This document shows positions 51,821-61,668 of a stretch of DNA of 64,000 nt, piece by piece (within the stretch, counting starts at the first letter, position 1; each line of letters starts with the position of its first letter). The position numbers were made by a program, and so were the translations under genes. Source of the stretch: Entamoeba invadens IP1 (lineage: Eukaryota > Evosea > Mastigamoebida > Endamoebidae); assembly GCF_000330505.1 (NCBI RefSeq), contig NW_004440169.1, positions 1 to 64,000 on the forward strand, given 5' to 3'. The notes under the pieces were generated by a model. That model was given only the letters and a program-made list of their open reading frames with translations. It did not search any database and was not told the DNA's origin.

Positions 51821-52640
51821 ATGACTTCGCCACAGCCTCCTCCTTCAAGCGCTGATGCCTTCTTTGACAACGTGACGTCAAACCCACTTGCCTCAGCAGG
51901 TATTTCCGTCGCCAACACATACTTAAATCAAGGCGATGAGTTGTTAAAATCTCAATTAGGAGGAATCTTCTCATTTGACTCGTGGCGATATTATTTCAAC
52001 GTGTCAACCACGTCTGTCTTCAAACGACTGTTAATGACAGTTGTCCCTTACGCTTTCCGCGGAGATTGGACACGAACAGCGACCACGGCAGAGGACCAAT
52101 CAAAGTTGTACAGTCCACCAAAAGAAGACAAGTACGCGCCTGACCTTTACGTCCCACTCATGTCGTTTATCACATATGTCTTGTTTGTCGGGTTTTATTA
52201 CGGGTCGAAGGGAACTTTCACACCGGAAACACTTTCCGTCGCTACGACTTTGTGTTTGATGGTCGTCACTTTAGAGGTGATGATTGTGAAGTTTTTGGAG
52301 TACATGCTTTTCGACGTTGGGGCTGACTTCAGAGTGTATTTGTCATACCTTTCATACGTTTTTGTGCCGTTTGTGTCTTATATCTATTTGTCATAGTTTG
52401 TCGGTGATGTATTTTGTATTGACTCATAGAGTGATCATATGCTCTCTCGTTGGCACTGCACCAGTGCCGTACATTCAATACGTTGCTCTCGTCGTCTTCG
52501 GGTCGTCATTTGCGTTCTTTATATACAAAACACTCATGGGCGGACTCACAGCAATTGAAGGTGAAATGAGCAAGAAGCGGATGTACGCAATCCTCATTGG
52601 TTTACTTCAGATCGCCTTAATCTTCTTCATGATGAAATGA
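51821..52640 (+). CDS. YIF1: YIF1-family Golgi membrane protein, spliced
   Basis: Two exons: 51821-52368 and 52430-52640, with a 61-nt intron GTTTGT...CTCATAG; phase 2 is kept (FVP|VIICSLVG). 252 residues. A polar N-terminus is followed by the YIF1 mark YYFNVSTTSVFKRLLMTVVP then YAFRGDWTR, and a C-terminal domain with about five membrane segments (LYVPLMSFITYVLFVGFYYG; TLCLMVVTLEVMIVKFLEYM; SLVGTAPVPYIQYVALVVFG; ILIGLLQIALIFFMMK). YIF1 pairs with YIP1 in ER-to-Golgi vesicle traffic, interacting with Rab GTPases. Without splicing the protein would end after FVSYIYLS and lose its last two helices. The ATG at 51821 is the first in frame. Confidence 0.93.
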
Positions 52641-52731
52641 TTCTTTAATTATTACCCATTTATTTATTATAATACAAAACAAAGAGAAACACCACAAAAG
52701 TCGAAGAATTATTATCACAGAAGATACACAA

Positions 52732-53022
52732 TTAGTAGATGGACTCGGCCATCATTTGGAATCTATCTTTCTGTTGCTTCTCGAACGATGAGAGGTATGG
52801 CGTGTATCTTGGGATCTGTGTCATTGTGTTTGGACCATTTCTCTGATAATCAAGAACTACCGCATCAATCATTTGTTGAAGGACGTTTGCCTCAAACTGT
52901 CGGTAATACTCAATCATTTTCTCTTTGTGCTTCTTGCCTCTCACGTGCTCGTGGCGACTCCTCGGGCCACCATATGTCAAATGAATATTACAAAATTCAC
53001 AGTAGTATCTCTTGCGTCCCAT
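52732..53022 (-). CDS. SNRPC: U1 small nuclear ribonucleoprotein C
   Basis: 96 residues from the ATG at 53022. The N-terminal U1-C zinc finger is MGRKRYYCEFCNIHLTYGGP then RSRHEHVRGKKHKEK: Cys8, Cys11, His24 and His30 are in the family spacing, and YY..GKKHKE is diagnostic. The rest (residues 38-96) is helical and lacks the Pro-rich tail of animal U1-C. The protein stabilises base pairing of U1 snRNP with the 5' splice site. Its presence fits the intron-bearing genes around it. It is convergent with YIF1, with 91 bp between stops. Confidence 0.93.
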   Translation of the reverse strand: MGRKRYYCEFCNIHLTYGGPRSRHEHVRGKKHKEKMIEYYRQFEANVLQQMIDAVVLDYQRNGPNTMTQIPRYTPYLSSFEKQQKDRFQMMAESIY

Positions 53023-53445
53023 TTTCTCTGTTTTTCAGTTCTTTTGTTTAATAGTTAATTATTATTAATTATTATTATACTCTATAGTTTATTATAACAA
53101 AAAAATGAAATCATAATCCATCATTTGTTCACACTGAATAGAAAATAAGCAGTAATTAAACACTATTTAGAATATAAGTTGTCACTCAAAACTAATCATT
53201 TATAGTTAAATTAACTATAAATTAAACCATAAAAGTGTTAGTAACGAATACAATTAAAACTAGAAGTTAATAGTAAATAAATACTTATATTTTAGTATTT
53301 GTATTATTCCAATAAGACAAAAAACACTAGTAAAGTAATAGTTTTATATTATTTTATTATAATTAATAGAATAATTAATAGAATTAATATAATATTTATA
53401 TTACTCTCAACGATTCAACGAACTTGAAAAGTTCGACCAGTTGCT
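53023..53445. other. Divergent intergenic region
   Basis: 423 bp of AT-rich DNA (TTAACTATAAATTAA blocks) between the U1-C and Sec3 genes, carrying both promoters. Nothing else found. Confidence 0.5.
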
Positions 53446-56400
53446 ATGAAGAATTTTTTGAAGGTCACGAAGATCGATGTAGCTGCGAAGGCTGTTGGAG
53501 GGTTTGGTAAAAAAGTGATAGGAGGAGTGAGTGATGTTGGGAAGAAGGCTGTGACGAACCCATTTGGGACGATAGGAGATGCTTTGATAGGGAGCGCAGA
53601 GCAGCGCTCTGATGTTGATTATTTATTTAAAGACAAGAAAGTAGTGACGAAAGCTTATGGTTCTTTAATAAGGAAAGATATTAAAGAAGTTTCCTATGGG
53701 GATGTCTTAGTCATAACTATCGAGCGGACTTTTCCATTATTGAATTTTGTGAGTAAAAATGTGATTTATAAACGTCTTGATGTCGAAGAGACGTGGAAGA
53801 TAGCCGAAATATTGAGTTTGAAGTTTGATGAGGGGAGCAATGGGCTCATCATCACACACAAGCAGAAAAGTCAACCGAAGAAATTTCTGTTTGCGTCATC
53901 ATTAAATCGTGCGGAGTTCACCATTTTGTTACTCCAACAAAGTGACACGCAAACAACCGACAAACCGATATCTTGTGACAAAACTAAAAAGGAGTTAACT
54001 GATTACATTGAATTAGAAAAAAAGCGGCAAAACACGGACGGGCGGCTTCATTTAGTTTCCAAAGAGGATGAGATTATATTAAAAAAGATGTTAAAAGACG
54101 AAGGTTCGAAGATTGACATCGATCAATTACAAAAGAAGTTAGAAAAGCAGATCATAGTCGACGAAGCTTCTTTATACAAAAATTACTTGAACCGTCAACA
54201 AATTGGACAAAACGTCACAGTTTTATTCGAAGAGGCTGAAACGGCTTTAGACGACTTAGAAAAGCTCTGCGCGCAACTTGAAACGGATGTCGAGACCATC
54301 CGCCCCGGTGTTGAGTTAATTCAACACAACAACAATAAGTTAGAGTTGGTCCATTCCAATCAAATGCAGTTCATGGAGTGTATGGAGAAGTTCATTGACT
54401 CTTTATTGATCGATCCCGTCTCGTTATATACCGTCCAGAACTGCGAAAGCGACTTGAAGAACGCAACGAACTTGGACAACATCTGTAAGTCCGCGACAGA
54501 AGTTGCGTATGCGGCGAATTATAGTCCACCCGATGAGATGCGCGACATGATCGCGCTGAAAGAGGAACAAAGTTATGACGTCCAAGTCCTCAAGAATTTT
54601 GCAAATGAGTTAAGTTGCATTCTCCAAGACAAATTGAAGGTCGAAATGGACTTCTTGAAGATCAATAAAGTCATCGACTTCGGTAGCGCTTTATTTGGAA
54701 AGGAAAAGACGCAAAAGGAGACTTTAGAGAACGCACATAAGTCTTTGGAACCCTTCGGTGGACTCATCGCGTGGCTTCGGAAGTACTCGAACGACGACTT
54801 TGTTGCAGTGAGAAATCAATACGTCGACAAGATGAGTAAAATAGCCAACGAACATTTCTCGATCTTAGTCGACGAACAGAAGAAACAGATCCTCCCGATG
54901 TCCTCGAAGCATGAGGACATGTTCGATTATACTACGTTTGATGGGAAAAAGATCGAAGGGGTGCAAGGGATCCCGACGGACTTGTTTTATGACAACGATC
55001 CGAAGAAGCCGAACAACCTTCCGATGTTTTTAATAGTCCAAGAAGTCATTAAAAACATCTCAAAGGAAGTCACTGCGGAATTTAAGTTCTTATTTGAAGT
55101 GTTCCAGATGGAAGTTGACGGGAGGAAAGGGATCAATGTGATGATCGACGATGTTTATAAAGAGGCGTATGACGTGATGGATAAGTTAATTAATGAGATA
55201 GAAGAGAACGACCCGATGCTGTTATTAAAAACGGTGTATTACTGTTTGAATGCGGAGTGTAGTGTCCAACTGAATCAATCGGATTACACAAACATCCTTT
55301 CAAAAGTCGAACGCCCTGTGGAAGAAAGTGGAGAAGACACGGAAGAGGAGAGTATGAGGTATACTACTGGTGAAGATGGGAATGAGAAAGAAACAGTGCA
55401 AAGGTATGAAGTGAAAGATGATAAAGAAGTTCTGAAGAGAAATGACTCGTTGTTTGATTTAAGAGGGACGTATGACAATGAAATCAATTATGATGAAAGT
55501 AGTGAAGGAGAACAACAGAAGGTCCAAGGCAGTCGACTTCAAAAAGACTCGACAAGTTTATTACAAGCAAATTCGTTGATGAAAATCTCACGACAAAAGA
55601 ACATCGAATTGGTCACTAGAAGTGATCGGAAAATGGACATCGAGTGGCTCATCCACTTCTTCGACGTCTTGAAGAGAAACGCGTTAACGAAATTTAACAC
55701 GTTCATCGACCAGCAAATAGAAATTATAGTGAACACTATTATTAACCCTAAAAAACATGGAGTGACTCTCCACTTCAAACGATTTCCTTTCTTCTTTGCG
55801 TATTTGAAAGAAGCTGCTGGGTCGGAATTGGTCTGGAAAGATATGAATGTCTTAGTAGAACCTACTATTACTAAACTATTAAGAAAATCATTTGACTGGC
55901 TCAAAAGTATTAAAGACTCACAAATCGACCAGAAACCTACTATGACTCTTAGATTCCAAAATTTCTATTACTTCGCTGAATTCTTGGCGGACGATGTGAT
56001 CACGTCATTAACTCCTTTTATTAAAGAGGCTAAACAAGAATATATGATCGCGTTGAAGAACTTGTGCGAATACCACGTCAATATCCACTTCGGAAAGTTC
56101 TTCGAGTTCTTCGACCACGTCGCTAGACTCATCCCGTCTATGAAAAGACCAGAGGAAATTGCTTATCAATCAAACTACTCAAAACAAAACGCTGCAAAGA
56201 TTTGTAAACTCATCGGAGAGCCAAGCTTGATTAAGGCTATCGACTATATCTGTAGAAGTATTAAACACCATATCATCATGCCAGAACACAGAGAAAAGGC
56301 ATGGGGAGAACTCTGTAAGTTCTTGAAATGTAGATATGAGGAGGCGGAGAATAACTGCAATATAGTCTATAAACATAAGTTCGACGTACCTTCAGAAAAT

Positions 56401-56502
56401 CTCGAAATTCTTTTCAATAATTCTAAAGAAAAAACGTACAAGAAGAATGCAGATGGCGTTACTATTGAAGACTCGGAGTATTCAGAAACCTTCGTTGGAT
56501 GA
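53446..56502 (+). CDS. SEC3: Exocyst complex component Sec3 (EXOC1)
   Basis: 1018 residues from the ATG at 53446, one exon. After a Gly-rich start comes a PH-like lipid-binding region (about 60-170; DVLVITIERTFPLLNFVSKN). Then follow coiled coil (ALDDLEKLCAQLETDVETIR, PGVELIQHNNNKLELVHSNQ) and a long helical Sec3_C rod (about 380-1000), interrupted by an acidic, Ser-rich linker near 620-700 (EESGEDTEEESMRYTTGEDG). Sec3 marks exocytic sites and tethers vesicles through PI(4,5)P2 and Rho/Rab GTPases. The length is near that of yeast (1336) and human (894) forms. The call rests on domain order and the coiled-coil signature; another tethering subunit is less likely. Confidence 0.75.
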   Translation: MKNFLKVTKIDVAAKAVGGFGKKVIGGVSDVGKKAVTNPFGTIGDALIGSAEQRSDVDYLFKDKKVVTKAYGSLIRKDIKEVSYGDVLVITIERTFPLLNFVSKNVIYKRLDVEETWKIAEILSLKFDEGSNGLIITHKQKSQPKKFLFASSLNRAEFTILLLQQSDTQTTDKPISCDKTKKELTDYIELEKKRQNTDGRLHLVSKEDEIILKKMLKDEGSKIDIDQLQKKLEKQIIVDEASLYKNYLNRQQIGQNVTVLFEEAETALDDLEKLCAQLETDVETIRPGVELIQHNNNKLELVHSNQMQFMECMEKFIDSLLIDPVSLYTVQNCESDLKNATNLDNICKSATEVAYAANYSPPDEMRDMIALKEEQSYDVQVLKNFANELSCILQDKLKVEMDFLKINKVIDFGSALFGKEKTQKETLENAHKSLEPFGGLIAWLRKYSNDDFVAVRNQYVDKMSKIANEHFSILVDEQKKQILPMSSKHEDMFDYTTFDGKKIEGVQGIPTDLFYDNDPKKPNNLPMFLIVQEVIKNISKEVTAEFKFLFEVFQMEVDGRKGINVMIDDVYKEAYDVMDKLINEIEENDPMLLLKTVYYCLNAECSVQLNQSDYTNILSKVERPVEESGEDTEEESMRYTTGEDGNEKETVQRYEVKDDKEVLKRNDSLFDLRGTYDNEINYDESSEGEQQKVQGSRLQKDSTSLLQANSLMKISRQKNIELVTRSDRKMDIEWLIHFFDVLKRNALTKFNTFIDQQIEIIVNTIINPKKHGVTLHFKRFPFFFAYLKEAAGSELVWKDMNVLVEPTITKLLRKSFDWLKSIKDSQIDQKPTMTLRFQNFYYFAEFLADDVITSLTPFIKEAKQEYMIALKNLCEYHVNIHFGKFFEFFDHVARLIPSMKRPEEIAYQSNYSKQNAAKICKLIGEPSLIKAIDYICRSIKHHIIMPEHREKAWGELCKFLKCRYEEAENNCNIVYKHKFDVPSENLEILFNNSKEKTYKKNADGVTIEDSEYSETFVG

Positions 56503-56538
56503 TTCATATGCCTTTTTTTATTGCTTTTTTTGTATCAG

Positions 56539-56704
56539 GGTATAACAGTTATACCTTATTATTTTATATTATTTTTTTAAAGGTATAACAATTGTACCTT
56601 TTATTTTATTAATTTTTGTATCAAAGTATAACAGTTATACCTTTCTACTTCTGTTAAGTTTTTATTTCAACAGTTTTTTTGAAAAATGATATAACTGTTA
56701 TAGC
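56539..56704. repeat. Four palindromic GGTATAACAGTTATACC-type units
   Basis: Between the convergent 3' ends of Sec3 and TatD lie GGTATAACAGTTATACC (56539-56555, perfect palindrome), GGTATAACAATTGTACC (56582-56598), AAGTATAACAGTTATACCTT (56624-56643) and GATATAACTGTTATAGC (56688-56704). Spacing is 42-64 bp. They may act in 3' end formation on both strands, or be a decayed tandem repeat. Confidence 0.65.
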
Positions 56705-56764
56705 TTTAGTTGATGTACTAATCTTAATTAAAAAAAATGACTATTAAACCGATAATAACTGTAA

Positions 56765-57448
56765 TTACAAAACGTTCAGTCGTTTTAGACTTTTCAAAAC
56801 GATTTCTATTACTTTTATAACATCGACCCCAAGCCTCCTTGCAGCTTCGGTATAAATTTCAGAAATTTCACAAGAGTGTGTTTCATCATTATCAGTTTCA
56901 AGTAACAAATTTTCATGAGCAAAAGAGAACGCAAGACTCTTTGTTATTTTCATATTCTTTTTATTAAGAAGGGCTGAGCCAAAAGATGTGTAGATGTTCA
57001 TTTCAAGTAACTTTTTGGCTTCGACTTCGGAGCCGTGGAATCCGTGATATATCCAGAAATTGGTGTTATGTTTCTTTCGAAGAGAAATGAGTGCATTCAT
57101 TTCCCCGACACAGTGTACCAGTAGAGGTATTTGATATTTTTCTGCAAGGCAAATTTGTCGTTCAAAAACTTGAGTTTGAAGGTTGATGTCAATTTTCGTT
57201 TTGATCGAGTCAATGCCACACTCTCCCACCATCTTCACTTTCTTCTCAAATAACATTTTTTCTAACAACAAAAAATGTTTTTCAAGGTCTTCACTTTGTG
57301 AGTGCCATGGGTGAATTCCATACGTCACAGGACAGTTCCACAACAGTTCAAGATCAATGTCTTCTGATAAGTTGTATAGTACATTGGTTATGGAAGAAGA
57401 TTGAATGACATGACTGTGGCAATCGAAAGGTTCCAGTGGAGAAATCAT
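56765..57448 (-). CDS. TatD-family metal-dependent hydrolase
   Basis: 227 residues from the ATG at 57448. TatD/amidohydrolase marks: FDCHSHV (9-14, metal His pair), YGIHPWHSQ, MVGECGID (the GE.GLD block), FERQICLAEKYQIPLLVHCV, WIYHGFHGS and LLLETDND near the end. All metal-binding positions appear present. TatD enzymes are Mg-dependent 3'-5' nucleases on DNA and RNA in repair and apoptosis; some relatives have other substrates. The protein is slightly shorter than the usual 260. No signal peptide. The 5' neighbour is the divergent Rho-like GTPase gene. Confidence 0.88.
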   Translation of the reverse strand: MISPLEPFDCHSHVIQSSSITNVLYNLSEDIDLELLWNCPVTYGIHPWHSQSEDLEKHFLLLEKMLFEKKVKMVGECGIDSIKTKIDINLQTQVFERQICLAEKYQIPLLVHCVGEMNALISLRKKHNTNFWIYHGFHGSEVEAKKLLEMNIYTSFGSALLNKKNMKITKSLAFSFAHENLLLETDNDETHSCEISEIYTEAARRLGVDVIKVIEIVLKSLKRLNVL

Positions 57449-57805
57449 TTATTTTTTAATTTTTTAATTTTTTAATAGTATAACAAAACTATTAAAAAAT
57501 ACTAACAATTTATCTATTGAATCAAATTTACAAATTTGTTCACTTATTTTTATAATTTCTTCTATTTTGTCATCTTTTTATTTTTCATAGCGAACGATTT
57601 GTAAATTTCATTTTCTTGAAGTGTTTAATCTGTAATTAATATATACTAGTACTTTAACTATACATTTGACATTTGAAGCATTCACTTTTTTAGAATTAGA
57701 ACTATAATATAATAGTAAACTACCATACCAAGATAGTAAAAAGACAAGACAAGTCCAATATAGGACATCTCTTTAAATAGAAGAGAACTTCAAAAAAGAG
57801 TCTAT
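57449..57805. other. Divergent intergenic region
   Basis: 357 bp of AT-rich DNA between TatD and the GTPase gene; should carry both promoters. A GGACATCTCTTTAAATAG stretch about 40 bp before the GTPase ATG could include a TTTAAA-type TATA element. Confidence 0.4.
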
Positions 57806-58519
57806 ATGTCATTACAGCGGGAGCCAGACAAGCAGTTTCGGGTTGGTGTAATAGGCGATGATGGTGTAGGTAAGTCATCCTTTATATTGTCCTCCAAATA
57901 CGGTATTTTTGAGTCGAATTTTGGGTCTGCAGACACAACATGTGTTTTTAACTTCGAGGTTCGCACGCAGAAGTTTTCGCTCAACGCATACGAAGTCGAT
58001 TGTAGTGACACGTACGCCGAACTCCGCACGTTGAGTTACAGAGACGTCGACTGCTTTGTCGTCTTATTTTCGTATGACAGTAAGGAGTCCCTCATCCACG
58101 CTGAAAGAAAGTGGCTGAAGGAAATCAAAGCGAGTCTTACAGACCCACTTGTCATCTTTGTCATGACCAAGCAAGATTTGGCTCAAGAAAAGATCAGTGA
58201 AGAAAAGAAGATAGTAACTGAGGAATACCTTGAAGCGATCAGAGTCAAGCCCGAATTCAGGTTTATGTTCCAGTGCTCCTCAAAGTCCCCAGTTTGTTGT
58301 TTTAAGTTATTATTGTTGTAGTCGTGAGATACAAAACACTTTTGAATTCCTCATTCGACACTTAACTCGTTTGCTTATAACGGACGTTTTTGAATTCACA
58401 AAGAGGAGAGCAGTAAAGAGGTTTGGACGAAGATCGCAGAGACAATTTTTGAACAGAAAAAACCAAAGAGAAAAAGAAAGTTGTCGACGACGGAGAAGAT
58501 TAAAAGCTTTTTTATGTGA
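57806..58519 (+). CDS. Divergent Rho-like small GTPase, spliced
   Basis: Exon 1 57806-58291 and exon 2 58406-58519, joined by a 114-nt intron that begins GTTTGT; the acceptor (AAAGAG) is my best fit because it keeps frame and gives SSKSPESSKEVWTKIAETIF, the expected end of a GTPase fold. 199 residues. G1 is GDDGVGKSS (17-25), G4 TKQD, G5 SSK. G3 is VDCSDTYAELRTLSYRD: the DTAGQ glycine and glutamine are missing, so GTP hydrolysis is probably weak. ELRTLSYRDVDCFVVLFS is Rho-like. The C-terminus is basic (KKPKRKRK) without a prenylation cysteine. An unspliced reading ends at residue 171. Confidence 0.72.
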
Positions 58520-58785
58520 GAAGGATGTGTACTCGTTGTTCATTTGATTTGTTCTCTTTGAAAGCGTTTGGTTGTATATTCTTAGGTAAATTGAATGGCA
58601 TGAGAGAGGTGATTTGACTAAAAAAGTTCTATATAAAATAGAGATGAAGGAACTCTAGAAAACAAATTAATTAAACAATACTATTTATATACTATTATTT
58701 GATATTATAACTTGAATAGTTAAATAATAGTAATTTAAACTAATAAATTCAAATGTGTTTTATTTGTGGATAAAACACATTTTAA
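58520..58785. other. Convergent spacer
   Basis: 266 bp holding the 3' ends of the GTPase and actin-related genes; AT-rich, no other feature. Confidence 0.5.
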
Positions 58786-59877
58786 TTAATAAATATTTGG
58801 ACCAATTTCATTGTACTCTTCTTGTGATATAAATTGTCCATTGTTTTCGATAGATGCGATAATTGAACCACCGAGCCATGGAGCTAATCTACTGTCATTT
58901 GTTTCAATTACTTTTGTCTCGAACGGAGTGAATTTCTGTATTTCATTTTGAAGTCGTTGTTTGAAGTTTTTAAAGGAAGTATTGCCTCCAGATATGACTA
59001 TGTTCTCAAACATCTCTTTTCTAATTTTTTCATCACACTTTGTTATGCAATTGTAAATTTGTTGATGTATTCCAATATTATCTGAATGGATTAAGTTTGG
59101 ATTAAATAAACATTCTGATGATGTAAACCTTTCGTCGCCCAGTTTCAAAGCATTTCCATCAGGCAAGACATAATACTCGAAGGCGTCATTTTCATTGTTG
59201 GTTGATAAATTTAACATGTTGGATATATTCAAGCAAACATCACAACAATTTTCTTTAATGTATTTTAAATAATTTGTGTTCTGTTCTATTTGACAATTCG
59301 TACCTAGTTTTTCTTTAAGATATTCAGATACTCTTCGTCCTCCAATGTTAATCTTTTGTATCGAATTCAAGTTTGAACCTACATTTGATATGGGAACAAA
59401 GTAAGTCGCATCCTCTCCACTAATAACACTCATTCCATCAGTTCTTCTAGTACTATAAAGACTCATCAATGCACTGTTCATTATTGCTATCGAGGGTACT
59501 TCAAAATTTTCAAAAAACATTTGAAAAAGTTTTTCTTTGTGTTTAAAAACGGTTTCATCGTTTGGGTTCTCAATGATTAACACATCATGGTCTTTTTTTG
59601 ATGCACCAATTTCATTATACGCTGCATTGTAAATAGCTTCCAATTGTGCATAATCGGTAATTTTACCGTTGGATATTGGACTCATTGTAGTAAATTTACG
59701 TTCGTAAAACTTTAGCTTTGAACCAGCATAAAGACGATTACCATAATTAAGTACCATTTCTATTTCATTTAAATATACCACTTTAGTTGGAAATACCAAT
59801 TTAGGTGTATCAAAACCAGCAAAACCAGCACGACATTCAGTGGTTCCCACATCAAAGACACAACAATCATCCTCCAT
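58786..59877 (-). CDS. Divergent actin-related protein
   Basis: 363 residues from the ATG at 59877, against 375 for actin. The actin fold is plain: CCVFDVGTTECRAGFAGFDT (phosphate 1), TMSPISNGKITDYAQLEAIY, SIAIMNSALMSLYSTRRTDG, SVISGEDATYFVPI (phosphate 2, diverged), LPDGNALKLGDERFTSSECL, ENIVISGGNTSFKNFKQRL (adenosine loop) and LAPWLGGSIIASIENN then ISQEEYNEIGPNIY. The C-terminal KCF of actin is missing. Divergence in the nucleotide site and hydrophobic plug suggests an orphan Arp-like or lineage-specific actin paralogue; it does not clearly match Arp2, Arp3 or Arp4. Codon use is AT-richer than in the neighbours. A dead conventional-actin fragment lies at 13160-13520. Confidence 0.85.
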   Translation of the reverse strand: MEDDCCVFDVGTTECRAGFAGFDTPKLVFPTKVVYLNEIEMVLNYGNRLYAGSKLKFYERKFTTMSPISNGKITDYAQLEAIYNAAYNEIGASKKDHDVLIIENPNDETVFKHKEKLFQMFFENFEVPSIAIMNSALMSLYSTRRTDGMSVISGEDATYFVPISNVGSNLNSIQKINIGGRRVSEYLKEKLGTNCQIEQNTNYLKYIKENCCDVCLNISNMLNLSTNNENDAFEYYVLPDGNALKLGDERFTSSECLFNPNLIHSDNIGIHQQIYNCITKCDEKIRKEMFENIVISGGNTSFKNFKQRLQNEIQKFTPFETKVIETNDSRLAPWLGGSIIASIENNGQFISQEEYNEIGPNIY

Positions 59878-60679
59878 TACAAATTTAAACGCTTATATTT
59901 ACAATTTAAAAAAGTTTAAATATTTTAAAAACAAAAAAGAATTTAATTTGAATGAAATTTATAGTTTGATCTATTATTAAGGATTTTATTTATTTTAGTT
60001 TTTTACTATTTAATATTATTATACATAAATATACAAAAGTCATTCTATTTAAATAACAAGTTGATTATGTTAAATAAGTCATTTCATTATCCGTTTTTTA
60101 TTCAAAAAATAACAACAGTTTCTTATGTTAAACAAACTTTGACTGTATGTTAAATTGTTTGGGTCATATGGAACAACGTTATTGATATTCATTTATATTT
60201 TTATTTATACTTATTTATAATAAAGTAGTAAAAAAAAGAAAATTATTTTTCAAATTGGTCATTTTACAACATGTTAAACTTTGCTTTATTGATAACTAAA
60301 ATAAATATATAATAATTTATCTTAATTATAATACAGAAAAATAATCTTTTACAAAACGAAAAAAATGCTTTTTATTTAAATTATGAAAATGGTTTTCATT
60401 AATTAAAATATATCTATAAATGTTATACTGATAACAATTATTAACAATAAGTAAAATAACCATATTATAAATGGTATCAAGAAAATAGTTTATTAATTTA
60501 TATTGACTTAAACAAAAAAACTGTTTATAACCTTTAATAATAAGAACTAATAATTTTTATATGAATATTTAGTTTACAAGTATTATAATATCATTATTTA
60601 ATAGAAGGGGCTTCATTATTTATAATATAAACTATATAATAAATAATAAAACTTAATAAAATACGAACTTTAATTTAGT
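59878..60679. other. Divergent intergenic region
   Basis: 802 bp, very AT-rich, between the actin-related and glycosyltransferase genes; no open frame or repeat supported. Confidence 0.5.
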
Positions 60680-61534
60680 ATGCACTACACACTTTTCTTA
60701 GTATTTTTTCTTTTGATAGTACAATTGAATTCCAAAGAGCATCACGTCGCTTTTACATTATGTGCGTCTCCAAAGAAATATAATTATATTCATCAAACAG
60801 TTGATTACTTTTTGCATGCATACAACTATAACCACGTCGGAATTTCAATTGACTTTTACGTCACTCGTGGATGTGAAAATTGTGCATTTCCCGAGTTAGA
60901 TTATGAGCTCAACAGACTTTCTAATTTTGATTTTAAAGTGTATGATGTCGCTTTTGATATGATTCCAATCAACAAAACTTTGGACGTCAAAATGAAACCC
61001 TTTCAAGAGAAGTTTGAGAGTTGGATAATTGATTTTAGGAAAGACGACGTAAATCACAGAACAAACACCAGGTATTCCTGGTATGCCAAAGATAATATAA
61101 TCAATCATTATGCTTATGGTCTAGCGAGGTATGCCAAACAACATTCCAAAGCAGACTACACTTTATTTTTAGAAGACGACATTCTTATCAAAAAAGATTT
61201 TTTCGTCACTCTTAAGAATGTATTAGATACATATCAAGACGGTAATCAAGTAGCTACACGGACTATGATATGTCAAGACAGATTTAATCATATCAAAGTC
61301 CATAACAAACAACTTGGATTTTGTGTTGCGGGATTCTTTGGTATTTTACTTGGAGATAGAGAGTTTAAAAGAATGGAGAAATTTTATAAATATGTGAAGT
61401 GGGGCGTGTGCGTTGACGCTTATAATTGTTATATGGACGACTTTTTGAATATGTCGACGCCGATGTTTCAAACGGCGAAACACGTTGGATGGGACAAATT
61501 CACAACAAAAAGAAACTTAGAGTTTTGGATGTAA
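60680..61534 (+). CDS. Secretory-pathway glycosyltransferase-like protein (EDD motif)
   Basis: 284 residues from the ATG at 60680. A cleavable signal peptide (MHYTLFLVFFLLIVQLNSKE) leads to a lumenal domain: VAFTLCASPKKYNYIHQTVD, a Cys pair near CENCAF, NHYAYGLARYAKQHSKADYT and LFLEDDILIKKDFF, where the LEDD block marks nucleotide-sugar/metal binding in GnT-IV-like (MGAT4) and related GT-A enzymes. GFFGILLGDREFKRM and MDDFLNM follow. Probably transfers a sugar to protein or lipid in ER/Golgi; donor and linkage cannot be told. It is unrelated in sequence to the three RDLWL-type paralogues, but one of them is its convergent neighbour. Confidence 0.75.
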   Translation: MHYTLFLVFFLLIVQLNSKEHHVAFTLCASPKKYNYIHQTVDYFLHAYNYNHVGISIDFYVTRGCENCAFPELDYELNRLSNFDFKVYDVAFDMIPINKTLDVKMKPFQEKFESWIIDFRKDDVNHRTNTRYSWYAKDNIINHYAYGLARYAKQHSKADYTLFLEDDILIKKDFFVTLKNVLDTYQDGNQVATRTMICQDRFNHIKVHNKQLGFCVAGFFGILLGDREFKRMEKFYKYVKWGVCVDAYNCYMDDFLNMSTPMFQTAKHVGWDKFTTKRNLEFWM

Positions 61535-61668
61535 TTGTGAATGACAATTTGTTACATTATTGACATGATTTTTTATACCTTTTTTTATCTTTTTTTGACA
61601 AATTTTACTAATTTTATACCTATCAATACCATGCAAATGTTTTTGAAAATACCTATTCTATTATTTAT

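Noticed and set aside
58230..58547. 105-codon Arg-rich plus frame
   Set aside because: It overlaps the GTPase gene in another frame and runs through its intron. The other frame gives a sensible GTPase C-terminus (EVWTKIAETIF).
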